Below are positions 1 to 8,980 of a stretch of 64,000 nt of DNA, piece after piece. Position numbers and translations under genes: made by a program. The DNA comes from an uncultured Drancourtella sp. Its GTDB lineage: Bacteria; Bacillota; Clostridia; Lachnospirales; Lachnospiraceae. Below the pieces are notes generated by a model. That model saw only the letters and a list, made by a program, of their open reading frames with translations. It ran no database searches and was not told the DNA's origin. The stretch lies in contig CALFLL010000015.1 in assembly GCA_937880845.1 (NCBI GenBank), positions 1-64,000 on the forward strand, in the 5' to 3' direction. Numbering within the stretch: position 1 is the stretch's first letter; the number at the start of each line of letters is the position of its first letter.

Positions 1-89
1 GGCAAAAGTCAGTAAAATCAAGTGTTTTCAGTTTGCTCAGCAGACACTATTTAAATTGCTTTATTTTCCAATAGGCTCTTGCTTATTCC

Positions 90-1631
90 TTATTTTCTAA
101 TCAACAAAGATTTTCCTGTCATTTCTTTTGGCTGTTTCATTCCCATCAGTTCAATAAGTGTCGGAGCAATGTCTGCCAGACATCCTCCTTCTCTTAATCC
201 ATAAATCGGATCTGCATTAACAAGGATAAACGGAACCTGATTTGTCGTATGAGCTGTAAACGGTGCCCCTGTTTCTTCATCAATCAGCTGCTCTGCATTT
301 CCGTGATCTGCACAGATAAACATCTGTCCATTTACTGCTTTTAATGCTTCCACTGCTTTTCCAACACATTCATCTACTGCTTCAATCGCTTTCACAGCTG
401 CATCTTCTACTCCCGTATGGCCAACCATATCCGGATTTGCAAAATTGATAATGATAACATCATATTTATCGGATTTAATCGCATCAACCAACTTATCACA
501 TACTTCATAAGCACTCATTTCCGGTTTCAGGTCGTAAGTAGCTACTTTCGGTGATTTCACAAGAATACGGTCTTCTCCCTTATTCGGTTCTTCCACACCG
601 CCGTTAAAGAAGAATGTAACATGGGCATATTTTTCTGTTTCAGCAATTCTTGCCTGTGTCATATTATTGGAAGCGAGAAATTCGCCAAGTGTATTTGTGA
701 TCTCTGTTTTACGGAAGGCAATAAGTTTATTTGGAATCGTTACGTCATACTCTGTAAAGCATACATAAGTTGTCTTGATTCTTTCTCCTCTGTCAAATCC
801 GTCAAACGCATCATCACAGAATACTCTCGTGATTTCTCTTGCACGGTCAGGGCGGAAGTTAAAAAAGATTACGGAATCCTGATCCTTTATTGTTGCAACC
901 GGTTTTCCATCTTTTACGACAACTGCCGGAAGTACAAATTCATCTGTTTTTCCGTCATCATATGATGCCTGAATCGCTTCTACTCCACTTTCGGCTGTTT
1001 TTCCCTCCCCTTTTACAAGGGCATTATATGCCAGTTCTACACGTTCCCATCTATTATCTCTGTCCATTGCATAATAGCGTCCCATTACGGAAGCAACTTC
1101 ACCGACACCGATTTCTTCCATCTTGTCGCAAAGAGCCTGTACATAATCTTTTCCGGAAGCCGGAGGTGTATCGCGTCCGTCAAGGAAACAGTGAACGTAT
1201 ACTTTTGAGATTCCCTGACGTTTTGCCAATTCAAGCAATCCGTAAATATGTTCGTTATGGCTATGTACCCCTCCGTCTGATACCAGACCGAATAAATGAA
1301 GTGCACTGTCATGTTTCTTTACATTTGCACAAGCTTCCAGAAGTGCTTCATTCTCAAAGAACTCCCCATCTTCGATCGCTTTTGTAATCTTGGTAAGATC
1401 CTGGTATACAATTCGTCCCGCTCCCATATTCAAATGTCCTACTTCAGAATTTCCCATCTGTCCTTCCGGAAGTCCGACTGCCATACCACTTGCATTTCCT
1501 TTTACAAACGGATATTCTGCCATTAATTTATCCATAACCGGAGTCGCTGCTTCTGCAACGGCATTTCCTTTTGTTTTATCATTTAATCCGTAACCGTCTA
1601 AAATCATTAACACTGTTGGTTTTTTGCTCAT
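90..1631 (-). CDS. gpmI: 2,3-bisphosphoglycerate-independent phosphoglycerate mutase
   Basis: Interconverts 3-phosphoglycerate and 2-phosphoglycerate in glycolysis in the cytoplasm, using a dimetal (Mn) centre and a phosphoserine intermediate. The 513-residue product has the usual family length. The N-terminal MILDGYG motif supplies a metal-binding Asp, GQMGNSEVGH carries the catalytic Ser, and the DGRDTPP and CADHGNAEQ segments are characteristic of the alkaline-phosphatase-like fold. The ATG has a good AAGGAG site. It is the last gene of a glycolytic cluster (gap, pgk, tpiA, lacI-type gene, gpmI) and has its own promoter-like sequence upstream, so it can be read independently of the regulator gene before it. 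Identification is very secure. Confidence 0.98.
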   Translation of the reverse strand: MSKKPTVLMILDGYGLNDKTKGNAVAEAATPVMDKLMAEYPFVKGNASGMAVGLPEGQMGNSEVGHLNMGAGRIVYQDLTKITKAIEDGEFFENEALLEACANVKKHDSALHLFGLVSDGGVHSHNEHIYGLLELAKRQGISKVYVHCFLDGRDTPPASGKDYVQALCDKMEEIGVGEVASVMGRYYAMDRDNRWERVELAYNALVKGEGKTAESGVEAIQASYDDGKTDEFVLPAVVVKDGKPVATIKDQDSVIFFNFRPDRAREITRVFCDDAFDGFDRGERIKTTYVCFTEYDVTIPNKLIAFRKTEITNTLGEFLASNNMTQARIAETEKYAHVTFFFNGGVEEPNKGEDRILVKSPKVATYDLKPEMSAYEVCDKLVDAIKSDKYDVIIINFANPDMVGHTGVEDAAVKAIEAVDECVGKAVEALKAVNGQMFICADHGNAEQLIDEETGAPFTAHTTNQVPFILVNADPIYGLREGGCLADIAPTLIELMGMKQPKEMTGKSLLIRK

Positions 1632-1667
1632 ATTTTTTTCTCCTTTATCATAGTTCTCTTTTTTGGT

Positions 1668-1696
1668 ATTTTACATGATTTTTTTGCGTCTTTCAA
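1668..1696 (-). promoter_or_regulatory. Putative sigma-A promoter of gpmI
   Basis: On the minus strand TTGAAA and TAAAAT are separated by 17 bases, about 37 bases before the gpmI start codon. This is inference from consensus matching only. Confidence 0.5.
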
Positions 1697-1735
1697 GCAA
1701 TGTAAAAATTTTCGAGAAAAACCGTTACATTTATA

Positions 1736-2770
1736 TCAATATAATTCTTTTACCGTTTCACGTTCAACCAATCTAACCGGTATTTTAACTTCCACCTTTT
1801 TCATTTCTTTTTCCTCTATGGTCTGAAATAAAAGTTGTACTGCCGCTCTCCCCTTTTCCCTGACTCCCTGGTGGATTGTTGTCAGACGCGGATACGCCAT
1901 TTTGGACATACTGATATCGTCAAATCCGATAATGGACACATCCTTGGGTATCCAGATTCCGTGGTGACGAAAATAGTCCATTGCTTCCAGAGCATAATAA
2001 TCACTGAAAAATACAACTGCCGTATAATCGAAAATATGTGCTGCCAAAGACTGAAGCATTTGAAGCTGCTTTTCGGCATCCGAACTTCCATAGTATACAT
2101 GTTCCATTCCAAATGGAAGATATGCTTCTTTTATTGCCCTTTTAAAACCCTCCAGCCTTTTGGATGCAACTTCTGTCAATTCCCGATTATTGGTACAACA
2201 ACTGTCTGTCACATAAGCAATTCTTCGATGTCCTTTTCTGATCAGATATTTAGCTGCCAGATATCCACCTTCTTCATCTTCTGTTCCTACATTTCTGAAT
2301 TGTTCCTCCTGTCTAAAATAGCAATCCGTAAACACAGCCGGCATCCTGATATCCTCTCCAAGCCTGCGGCATGTTTCTGTTGAGATCCCAATAGTCAGAA
2401 TTCCGTCAACATTCCACGTTCGTATCAAATCCTTGATTTCTTTTTCAGAAGACGCCGAATATAACATAAGATAGTATCCCTGGCTTTTCACTTCTTTTTC
2501 AATCTCTCCGATCATTTCTGTGGCAAGAGGGGTATAAAACTCTTCTCCATTCTCATTTTTCATGATACTGGAAATCACGCCAATAATTTTGGACTGATTC
2601 TGCACAAGCATCCGTGCCCCCATATTCGGAACATACTGCATCTCATCCATAATGCGTTCAATTTTTTCTTTTGTTTTGGGAGAAACCTTTTTTGTCTTTC
2701 CATGTATGACATTCGACACCGTCATCGCACTTACATTCGCAGCTTTGGCAATATCTTTAATCGTAACCAT
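1736..2770 (-). CDS. LacI-family transcriptional regulator
   Basis: Predicted DNA-binding repressor or activator. The N-terminal helix-turn-helix (VTIKDIAKAANVSAMTVSNV, residues 2-21) is the classic LacI/GalR signature. It is followed by a hinge helix and a periplasmic-binding-protein-like effector domain to residue 344. The effector is unknown; family members usually sense sugars or phosphorylated intermediates. It lies between tpiA and gpmI, downstream of the tpiA terminator, and has its own promoter. Control of the flanking glycolytic genes is therefore possible but not shown, and I did not find a clear palindromic operator. Family assignment is firm and the regulon is unknown. Confidence 0.9.
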   Translation of the reverse strand: MVTIKDIAKAANVSAMTVSNVIHGKTKKVSPKTKEKIERIMDEMQYVPNMGARMLVQNQSKIIGVISSIMKNENGEEFYTPLATEMIGEIEKEVKSQGYYLMLYSASSEKEIKDLIRTWNVDGILTIGISTETCRRLGEDIRMPAVFTDCYFRQEEQFRNVGTEDEEGGYLAAKYLIRKGHRRIAYVTDSCCTNNRELTEVASKRLEGFKRAIKEAYLPFGMEHVYYGSSDAEKQLQMLQSLAAHIFDYTAVVFFSDYYALEAMDYFRHHGIWIPKDVSIIGFDDISMSKMAYPRLTTIHQGVREKGRAAVQLLFQTIEEKEMKKVEVKIPVRLVERETVKELY

Positions 2771-2818
2771 TCCTTCTGTCCCTTCTTTTTTCTCCTATCT
2801 CAATTTTTTCTACCAAGT

Positions 2819-2848
2819 ATTGTACTATTTTTGCTTATACTTTGTAAA
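2819..2848 (-). promoter_or_regulatory. Putative sigma-A promoter of the LacI-type gene
   Basis: TTTACA and TACAAT lie 18 bases apart on the minus strand, between the tpiA terminator and the regulator start codon. This indicates that the regulator has its own transcription start. Confidence 0.6.
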
Positions 2849-2886
2849 TATTTCCGTTCAAAATAACAAGGAGAAAAAATCGGAAA

Positions 2887-2912
2887 ATCCCTCCGGCTGT
2901 TGCCGAAGGGAT
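2887..2912 (-). terminator. Rho-independent terminator after tpiA
   Basis: An inverted repeat ATCCCT-CGGC / GCCG-AGGGAT with a short loop lies just beyond the tpiA stop codon and is followed on the minus strand by a T-rich stretch. It probably ends the gap-pgk-tpiA transcript. Confidence 0.85.
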
Positions 2913-2920
2913 CTGTATGA

Positions 2921-3670
2921 TTATTTCCAATTTACAATTTTCCCAAAATCCGCTTTTAAAGAAGCTCCTCCTACAAGACCTCCGTCAATATCCGGCTGTA
3001 CGAATAAATCCGGTGCTGTTGCAGGATTTACAGAACCACCGTACTGGATGCGGATTGCTTCTGCAGTCGCTTCGTCATAAATTTCAGCGATACATGCACG
3101 AATACCCGCACATACTTCCTGTGCCTGTTCGGTTGTAGCTGTCTTTCCTGTTCCGATTGCCCAAATCGGTTCGTATGCGATCACTGCGTTCTTTGCTTGA
3201 TCTGCTGTCACATTTAGAAAGGCAATCTTAATTTGCTGACGGATAAAATCCATTGTCACACCTTGCTCTCTCTGTGTCAGCGTTTCACCACAGCAGACAA
3301 TTGGTGTGATACCATGTTCAAAAGCTTTTAATACTTTTTTATTGACTGTTTCATCTGTTTCAGCAAAATATTCTCTTCTTTCAGAATGTCCGATAATAAC
3401 ATACTTCACTCCGACATCTGTAAGCATAGACGGAGCGATTTCTCCTGTATATGCTCCTTTTTCTTCATAGTACATATTTTCTGCACCGATTTCAATATTA
3501 CTTCCCTTTGCAGCTTCCATAGCCGGGATAATATCAATCGCCGGCACACAAAATACAACATCTGCTTCTTCTGTTACTACCAAAGGTTTTAATTCATTGA
3601 TCAACGCTACTGCCTGGCTTGGTGTCATATTCATTTTCCAGTTGCCGGCAATAATTTTCTTTCTTGCCAT
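2921..3670 (-). CDS. tpiA: Triosephosphate isomerase
   Basis: Interconverts dihydroxyacetone phosphate and glyceraldehyde 3-phosphate. The 249-residue protein has the standard TIM-barrel length. Visible motifs are the N-terminal AGNWKMN with the catalytic Lys, IIGHSERR with the electrophilic His, and AYEPIWAIGTG with the catalytic Glu and start of the flexible loop. It follows pgk by about 26 bases and ends at a strong hairpin terminator, so gap, pgk and tpiA probably form one transcription unit. The start has a GAGGAAAT-like ribosome site. Confidence 0.98.
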   Translation of the reverse strand: MARKKIIAGNWKMNMTPSQAVALINELKPLVVTEEADVVFCVPAIDIIPAMEAAKGSNIEIGAENMYYEEKGAYTGEIAPSMLTDVGVKYVIIGHSERREYFAETDETVNKKVLKAFEHGITPIVCCGETLTQREQGVTMDFIRQQIKIAFLNVTADQAKNAVIAYEPIWAIGTGKTATTEQAQEVCAGIRACIAEIYDEATAEAIRIQYGGSVNPATAPDLFVQPDIDGGLVGGASLKADFGKIVNWK

Positions 3671-3696
3671 ATTTATTTCCTCTTTTCTCTACGATT

Positions 3697-4890
3697 TTAC
3701 TTATCGTTAGCTGCTGCTACACCCGGTAATTCTTTTCCCTCCAGGAATTCCAAGGATGCACCGCCTCCTGTAGAAATATGTGTCATTTTATCACCGTATC
3801 CCAACTGATTTACTGCAGCTGCAGAGTCTCCTCCTCCGATGATAGTTACAGCGTCTGTATCTGCCAGAGCTTTTGCCACAGCTTCTGTTCCATGTGCAAA
3901 ATTGGACATTTCAAAACATCCCATCGGTCCGTTCCATACGACTGTTTTCGCATCTTTTACTGCCTCTGCAAAAAGTTCTTCTGTCTTCGGTCCAATGTCC
4001 ATTCCTTCCCAGCCATCCGGGATTTCACCTGCACATACAACCTGAATATTAGCATCATTAGAGAACTTATCCCCAACGCGGTTGTCAACCGGAAGAAGAA
4101 GTTTCACACCTTTTTCTTCTGCTTTTTTCAACATATTCAGTGCATATTCCATATAATCATCTTCACAAAGAGAAGTACCGATCTTTCCACCTTTGGCTTT
4201 GCTGAATGTATAAGACATACCCCCTCCGATGATCAAAGTATCTACTTTATCAAGAAGTCTTTCAATCACGGAAATCTTGCTGGAAACTTTTGCTCCTCCA
4301 AGAATCGCAACAAATGGTCTTTCCGGATGTTCTACTGCATTTCCGAGGAAATCAATTTCTTTCTGCATCAGATAACCTACTACTGCTGTGTCAACATATT
4401 TTGTAACACCTACGTTAGAGCAGTGTGCCCTGTGAGCCGTTCCGAATGCATCGTTTACAAAAATATCACATAAGGAAGCAAGTTCCTGGCTAAAATTATC
4501 TTCATTCTTTGTTTCTTCTGCACGGTAACGTGTATTTTCCAGTAAGATTACATCTCCGTCATTCATAGCTTCTACTGCAGCTTTTGCATTAGTTCCTACC
4601 ACTTCCGGATCTGCTGCAAATTTTACTTCCTGTCCTAACAGTTCAGAAAGTCTTGCCGCAACCGGTGCCAGAGATAATTCCGGTTTTGGTTCTCCCTTCG
4701 GTTTTCCAAGATGAGAACAAAGAATTACTTTTCCTCCGTCTGCAATTAACTTTTTAATTGTCGGAAGAGCTGCCACAAGACGGTTTTCATCTGTGATTTT
4801 TCCGTCAATAAGCGGTACATTGAAATCACATCTTACAAGCACTCTTTTTCCTTTTACATTGATGTCATCTACTGATTTTTTATTAAGCAT
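3697..4890 (-). CDS. pgk: Phosphoglycerate kinase
   Basis: Transfers phosphate between 1,3-bisphosphoglycerate and ADP in glycolysis. At 397 residues it has the family length. RCDFNVP near the N-terminus, the SHLGKP segment and the C-terminal GGGDSAAAV nucleotide-binding motif identify it. Two in-frame ATG codons occur. I chose the second (MLNKKS) because AAAGGAGG abuts the upstream ATG, at 4896, leaving no spacing, whereas the second lies about 7 bases away. It sits between gap and tpiA, with a hairpin in the gap-pgk spacer that may reduce read-through. Confidence 0.98.
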   Translation of the reverse strand: MLNKKSVDDINVKGKRVLVRCDFNVPLIDGKITDENRLVAALPTIKKLIADGGKVILCSHLGKPKGEPKPELSLAPVAARLSELLGQEVKFAADPEVVGTNAKAAVEAMNDGDVILLENTRYRAEETKNEDNFSQELASLCDIFVNDAFGTAHRAHCSNVGVTKYVDTAVVGYLMQKEIDFLGNAVEHPERPFVAILGGAKVSSKISVIERLLDKVDTLIIGGGMSYTFSKAKGGKIGTSLCEDDYMEYALNMLKKAEEKGVKLLLPVDNRVGDKFSNDANIQVVCAGEIPDGWEGMDIGPKTEELFAEAVKDAKTVVWNGPMGCFEMSNFAHGTEAVAKALADTDAVTIIGGGDSAAAVNQLGYGDKMTHISTGGGASLEFLEGKELPGVAAANDK

Positions 4891-4918
4891 ATTCATGCCT
4901 CCTTTTATTATAGCAAAA

Positions 4919-4945
4919 GGATCCGGTCCACCAGAGACCGGACCC
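4919..4945 (-). terminator. Hairpin (attenuator or partial terminator) between gap and pgk
   Basis: A 9-base-pair stem GGGTCCGGT / ACCGGATCC with one G-U pair is followed by only four T residues before the pgk ribosome site. It may be a leaky terminator or an mRNA-stability element that sets the gap to pgk ratio. Confidence 0.55.
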
Positions 4946-5004
4946 TTTTTGAGTCTTATGATACAGGCAGATAACTGCCATTCTTTGCGGAATATTTCTT
5001 ATAA

Positions 5005-6018
5005 CTATAATAATGTTCCGAAATGTTTGATTGTTCTTACCATCTGGCTTGTGTAAGAGTTTTCATTGTCATACCAGGAAACAACCTGTACTTCTGTTGT
5101 TCCGTTGTCCAGAGGTAATACCATTGTCTGTGTAGCATCGAATAAAGAACCGTATGTCATTCCTACGATATCGCTAGATACGATTTCATCTTCATTGTAT
5201 CCGAAAGATTCGTTGGATGCTGCTTTCATAGCTTCATTGATCTGTTCTTTTGTAACATTTCCTTCAACAACAGCTGTTAAGATTGTTGTAGAACCTGTTG
5301 GTGTTGGAACACGCTGAGCTGATCCGATTAATTTACCATTTAATTCAGGAATTACTAATCCAATGGCTTTTGCTGCTCCTGTAGAGTTTGGTACGATGTT
5401 GCAAGCTGCTGCACGAGATCTTCTTAAATCACCTTTTCTCTGTGGTCCGTCAAGTGTCATCTGATCTCCTGTGTAAGCATGGATTGTACACATGATACCG
5501 GATTTGATCGGTGCAAGGTCGTTTAATGCTTTTGCCATAGGAGCTAAGCAGTTTGTTGTACAGGATGCTGCTGAAATGATGTTGTCTTCTTTTGTTAACT
5601 GATCGTGGTTTACATTGTACACGATTGTAGGAAGATCGTTTCCTGCCGGTGCGGAAATAACAACTTTCTTAGCACCTGCTTTGATATGAGCAGAAGCTTT
5701 TTCTTTGGATGTATAGAATCCTGTACATTCAAGAACAACGTCTACTCCGATTTCTCCCCAAGGAAGTTCTTCAGCGTTTGCTTTTGCATAGATTTTGATT
5801 TCTTTTCCGTCAACAGTGATGGAATCTTCACCTGCTGTTACTTTATCTGCTAATGCGTATTTTCCCTGTGTTGAATCATATTTTAATAAATGAGCAAGCA
5901 TTTTCGGAGAAGTTAAATCGTTGATTGCCACAACTTCATATCCTTCTGCTCCGAACATTTGTCTGAATGCAAGACGTCCGATACGTCCAAAACCATTAAT
6001 CGCTACTTTTACTGCCAT
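5005..6018 (-). CDS. gap: Glyceraldehyde-3-phosphate dehydrogenase, type I
   Basis: Oxidises and phosphorylates glyceraldehyde 3-phosphate with NAD. The 337-residue sequence starts with the Rossmann motif INGFGRIGR. It has the catalytic SAASCTTNCLAP motif with the nucleophilic Cys, and the C-terminal WYDNENSY segment typical of the glycolytic enzyme. AGGAGGAATTAATC precedes the ATG. It is the first gene of the glycolytic transcript, with a near-consensus promoter about 90 bases upstream. Confidence 0.99.
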   Translation of the reverse strand: MAVKVAINGFGRIGRLAFRQMFGAEGYEVVAINDLTSPKMLAHLLKYDSTQGKYALADKVTAGEDSITVDGKEIKIYAKANAEELPWGEIGVDVVLECTGFYTSKEKASAHIKAGAKKVVISAPAGNDLPTIVYNVNHDQLTKEDNIISAASCTTNCLAPMAKALNDLAPIKSGIMCTIHAYTGDQMTLDGPQRKGDLRRSRAAACNIVPNSTGAAKAIGLVIPELNGKLIGSAQRVPTPTGSTTILTAVVEGNVTKEQINEAMKAASNESFGYNEDEIVSSDIVGMTYGSLFDATQTMVLPLDNGTTEVQVVSWYDNENSYTSQMVRTIKHFGTLL

Positions 6019-6108
6019 GATTAATTCCTCCTAAAGTTTATTTAGATTGCCGCTGCCATATGCAGTGTAGTTGAAATCACCTTGTTAAAGATTCATCAAC
6101 CATAATTG

Positions 6109-6137
6109 ATTGTACTAAAAAAGAAACAAAAATTCAA
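6109..6137 (-). promoter_or_regulatory. Sigma-A promoter of the gap-pgk-tpiA unit
   Basis: TTGAAT and TACAAT are separated by 17 bases on the minus strand, with a T-rich spacer, upstream of gap. The leader to the ATG is about 85 bases. Confidence 0.75.
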
Positions 6138-6237
6138 GTGCCTTTTCTATTTTTATCTAAGTTTACACCCTTTTCGGAATTCTCACACAAAAGTTATGGA
6201 TTTTCAAATTTATTCTGTGCATTTCCATGGGCTTTAT

Positions 6238-7293
6238 TTATAAAGTAATGATTCCTCCACCTAATACATAGCCATTCTCATACAGTACAACGGCTTGTCC
6301 CGGCGTAACTGCCCGTTGAGGATTTTCAAATGTACATAAGATTTCATCTTCTCCGGTTTTCTTTACGGTACACCAGTCTCCTTTATGGTTGTACCTGATC
6401 TTGGCAAAGACTCTTTTTCCTTCCAGCTCGGAAAAATCTTTGATACCCATGGCATTTAATTTGGATGCCCATACTGTAGATGAAAAAAGTTCCTCATGTT
6501 CTCCAAGAACGACCTCGTTTGTATCAGGCCGGATCTCCAACACAAAGACCGGATGTCCCAGGGCTATGCCCAGTCCTTTTCTCTGTCCCACCGTATAATG
6601 TACAATCCCTTTGTGACGCCCCAACACCTTGCCGTTTTTGTCCACGAAATTTCCTTCTGTTATGTTCTTTTGCGTACGTTTACGAATAAACGAAACATAA
6701 TCTTTGTCCGGAATAAAACAGATATCTTGGCTGTCGTTCTTCTGTGCCACAGATATGCCGGCTTTTTCTGCAAGTTCCCTCACTTTTTCTTTTTCATATT
6801 TTCCTATGGGCATCATTGTATGTGCCAACTGCTCCTGTGTCAGATTAAACAATGCATAGGTCTGATCTTTTCTTGCGGCATCTGCATCTGCCACCGCATA
6901 CCTTCCGTTTTGGAGTCTGCGGATATTTGCATAATGACCTGTGGCAACATAGTCAGCCCCCATTTCTTTTGCCCATCTAAGAAGTGCTTCCCACTTCACA
7001 AATCGATTGCATACAACACACGGATTTGGTGTTTTTCCTTCTAAATATTCCCGGCAAAAGTAATCCATTACGTACATCCGGAATTCTTTTCGGAAGTCTA
7101 CCGTATAATGAGGAATACCGATTTCATCCGCGACCTTTTTTGCATCTACGGACGGATCTTGCCCACACTGTTCTTTATCACATGTAATCATAGTTACCCC
7201 AATGACATCATATCCTTCTTCTTTCAGAAGATAGGCTGCTGCCGAAGAGTCCACTCCTCCGGACATTCCGATAACTATCTTTCTTTTATCCAT
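6238..7293 (-). CDS. mnmA: tRNA-specific 2-thiouridylase MnmA
   Basis: Thiolates U34 of tRNA-Lys, -Glu and -Gln using ATP and sulfur relayed from a cysteine desulfurase. The PP-loop SGGVDSS lies at residues 10-16. The CVVCNRFVKW motif holds one catalytic Cys, and the segment ATGHYA and the DSQDICFI motif with the second Cys are diagnostic. The length of 351 residues is normal. It is the last gene of an iscR-iscS-iscU-mnmA operon. That context fits, because the upstream desulfurase can donate both Fe-S sulfur and tRNA sulfur. Confidence 0.97.
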   Translation of the reverse strand: MDKRKIVIGMSGGVDSSAAAYLLKEEGYDVIGVTMITCDKEQCGQDPSVDAKKVADEIGIPHYTVDFRKEFRMYVMDYFCREYLEGKTPNPCVVCNRFVKWEALLRWAKEMGADYVATGHYANIRRLQNGRYAVADADAARKDQTYALFNLTQEQLAHTMMPIGKYEKEKVRELAEKAGISVAQKNDSQDICFIPDKDYVSFIRKRTQKNITEGNFVDKNGKVLGRHKGIVHYTVGQRKGLGIALGHPVFVLEIRPDTNEVVLGEHEELFSSTVWASKLNAMGIKDFSELEGKRVFAKIRYNHKGDWCTVKKTGEDEILCTFENPQRAVTPGQAVVLYENGYVLGGGIITL

Positions 7294-7311
7294 TTTGTAT
7301 CCCTCAACTTT

Positions 7312-7755
7312 TTAATATTCCTCTTCTTCCTCTTCTTCTCCTTCATGGATGTCTGATTTCGGCTTTTCCAGTCCTTCAATCTGAATACCGTTTTTTTGTG
7401 CATAATCCCACAAAGCTGCATGAATCGCTTCTTCGGCAAGAAGAGAACAGTGTACTTTTACCGGAGGAAGTCCGTCAAGGGCTTCCATAACCGCTTTGTT
7501 TGTGATCTGCATTGCTTCCTGAATAGTTTTCCCTTTTACAAGTTCTGTTGCCATACTGCTTGTTGCCACAGCAGCTCCGCATCCGAATGTTTTAAATTTA
7601 ACATCGCGGATAACCTGATTTTCATCGATATCAAGATACATTCTCATGATATCTCCGCATTTGGCATTCCCTACTGTTCCGATGCCACTTGCTTCTTCTA
7701 TTTCTCCCATATTTCGTGGATGCTGAAAATGATCCATTACTTTTTCTGAATACAT
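7312..7755 (-). CDS. iscU: NifU/IscU-type iron-sulfur cluster scaffold protein
   Basis: Scaffold on which [2Fe-2S] or [4Fe-4S] clusters are assembled. The 147-residue protein shows the three conserved scaffold cysteines, in NAKCGD, FGCGAAVA and VHCSLLAEEAI. The C-terminus ends in an acidic poly-Glu tail, an odd detail of unknown meaning. It lies 15 bases after the desulfurase gene and before mnmA. Many clostridia call this gene nifU although it is the short IscU-like form. AGGAGGGA precedes the ATG. Confidence 0.95.
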   Translation of the reverse strand: MYSEKVMDHFQHPRNMGEIEEASGIGTVGNAKCGDIMRMYLDIDENQVIRDVKFKTFGCGAAVATSSMATELVKGKTIQEAMQITNKAVMEALDGLPPVKVHCSLLAEEAIHAALWDYAQKNGIQIEGLEKPKSDIHEGEEEEEEEY

Positions 7756-7770
7756 AATGTCCCTCCTGGA

Positions 7771-8961
7771 TTATTTATTTTTTTGCTGTTTTTTCACAAA
7801 ATCTTCGTAAAGCGGTGACATGGATCTGAGATGTTCGATGATCTTTTTCAAATTGTCTACCACATAGTCAATATCTTCTTTTGTGATTTCTTCATTTACT
7901 GTAAGTCTCAAGGAACCATGAGCGATCTCATGAGGAAGTCCGATTGCAAGAAGTACATGCGACGGATCCAAAGATCCCGATGTACATGCAGAACCACTTG
8001 ATGCACAGATTCCAAGCATATCAAGACTTAACAACATAGACTCCCCTTCGATAAACCGAAAACTGAAGTTTGCATTATTTGGCAGTCTATTTTCCGGATG
8101 TCCGTTTAATCTGGAATACGGAATCTCTTTGAGTACTCGTTCAATCAAATAATCTCTTATTTCTTTTTCTGTTTGCGTCCGTTTTTCCATTGTACATACT
8201 GCTCGTTCTACCGCTTTTCCAAGGCCTACGATACCGGGTACATTTTCTGTTCCTGCTCTTCTTTTTCTTTCCTGAGCGCCTCCATGTATAAAATTTCGAA
8301 TCTTTAGCCCTGTACGGATATATAAAAATCCGATTCCTTTTGGTCCGTTCAGCTTATGTCCGCTTGCACTTAACATATCAATATGACATTCATCTACATC
8401 GATCGGTATCTGCCCGAATGCCTGTACTGCATCTGTATGAAACAAAATGCCCTGCTCTTTTGCAATCTTTCCTATTTCCTTAATCGGTTCAATGGTCCCG
8501 ATTTCATTATTGGCAAACATAACAGAGATCAGGATCGTATCCGGTCGGATTGCTCTTTTTAGTTCCTCCGGATCTACGACTCCGTATTCATCTACATCCA
8601 GGTAAGTCACTTCAAATCCATGTTTTTCAAGGTATTCTCCTGTATGGAGAATTGCATGATGTTCGATTTTTGTAGTAATGATATGCTTTCCTTTAGAAGC
8701 ATAGGCATCTGCCGTAGCTTTTAATGCCCAGTTGTCACTTTCTGTTCCGCCTGCCGTAAAATAAATCTCATTTGCTTTTGCTCCAAGGGCTTTCGCAATG
8801 ATTTCTCTTTGTCTTGATACGGCTTCTTTATTTTCTGCAGCGAAACTATACACGCTGGAAGGATTTCCATAATGTTCTGTAAAATACGGAAGCATCGCTT
8901 CTACTACTTCCGGTGCAGTCTTTGTTGTAGCTGCATTATCCAGATAAATCAGTTTGTTCAT
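7771..8961 (-). CDS. iscS: Cysteine desulfurase (NifS/IscS class)
   Basis: PLP enzyme that removes sulfur from cysteine to give an enzyme persulfide for Fe-S cluster and thionucleoside synthesis. The N-terminal YLDNAATT motif, the PLP lysine in SGHKLNGPKG and the catalytic-Cys loop SSGSACTSGS are visible in a 396-residue class I-type sequence. It lies between the Rrf2 regulator and the scaffold gene in one operon, 19 bases after the regulator, with GAGAGGAAA as ribosome site. Confidence 0.97.
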   Translation of the reverse strand: MNKLIYLDNAATTKTAPEVVEAMLPYFTEHYGNPSSVYSFAAENKEAVSRQREIIAKALGAKANEIYFTAGGTESDNWALKATADAYASKGKHIITTKIEHHAILHTGEYLEKHGFEVTYLDVDEYGVVDPEELKRAIRPDTILISVMFANNEIGTIEPIKEIGKIAKEQGILFHTDAVQAFGQIPIDVDECHIDMLSASGHKLNGPKGIGFLYIRTGLKIRNFIHGGAQERKRRAGTENVPGIVGLGKAVERAVCTMEKRTQTEKEIRDYLIERVLKEIPYSRLNGHPENRLPNNANFSFRFIEGESMLLSLDMLGICASSGSACTSGSLDPSHVLLAIGLPHEIAHGSLRLTVNEEITKEDIDYVVDNLKKIIEHLRSMSPLYEDFVKKQQKNK

Positions 8962-8980
8962 TGTCTTTTCCTCTCTCTTT

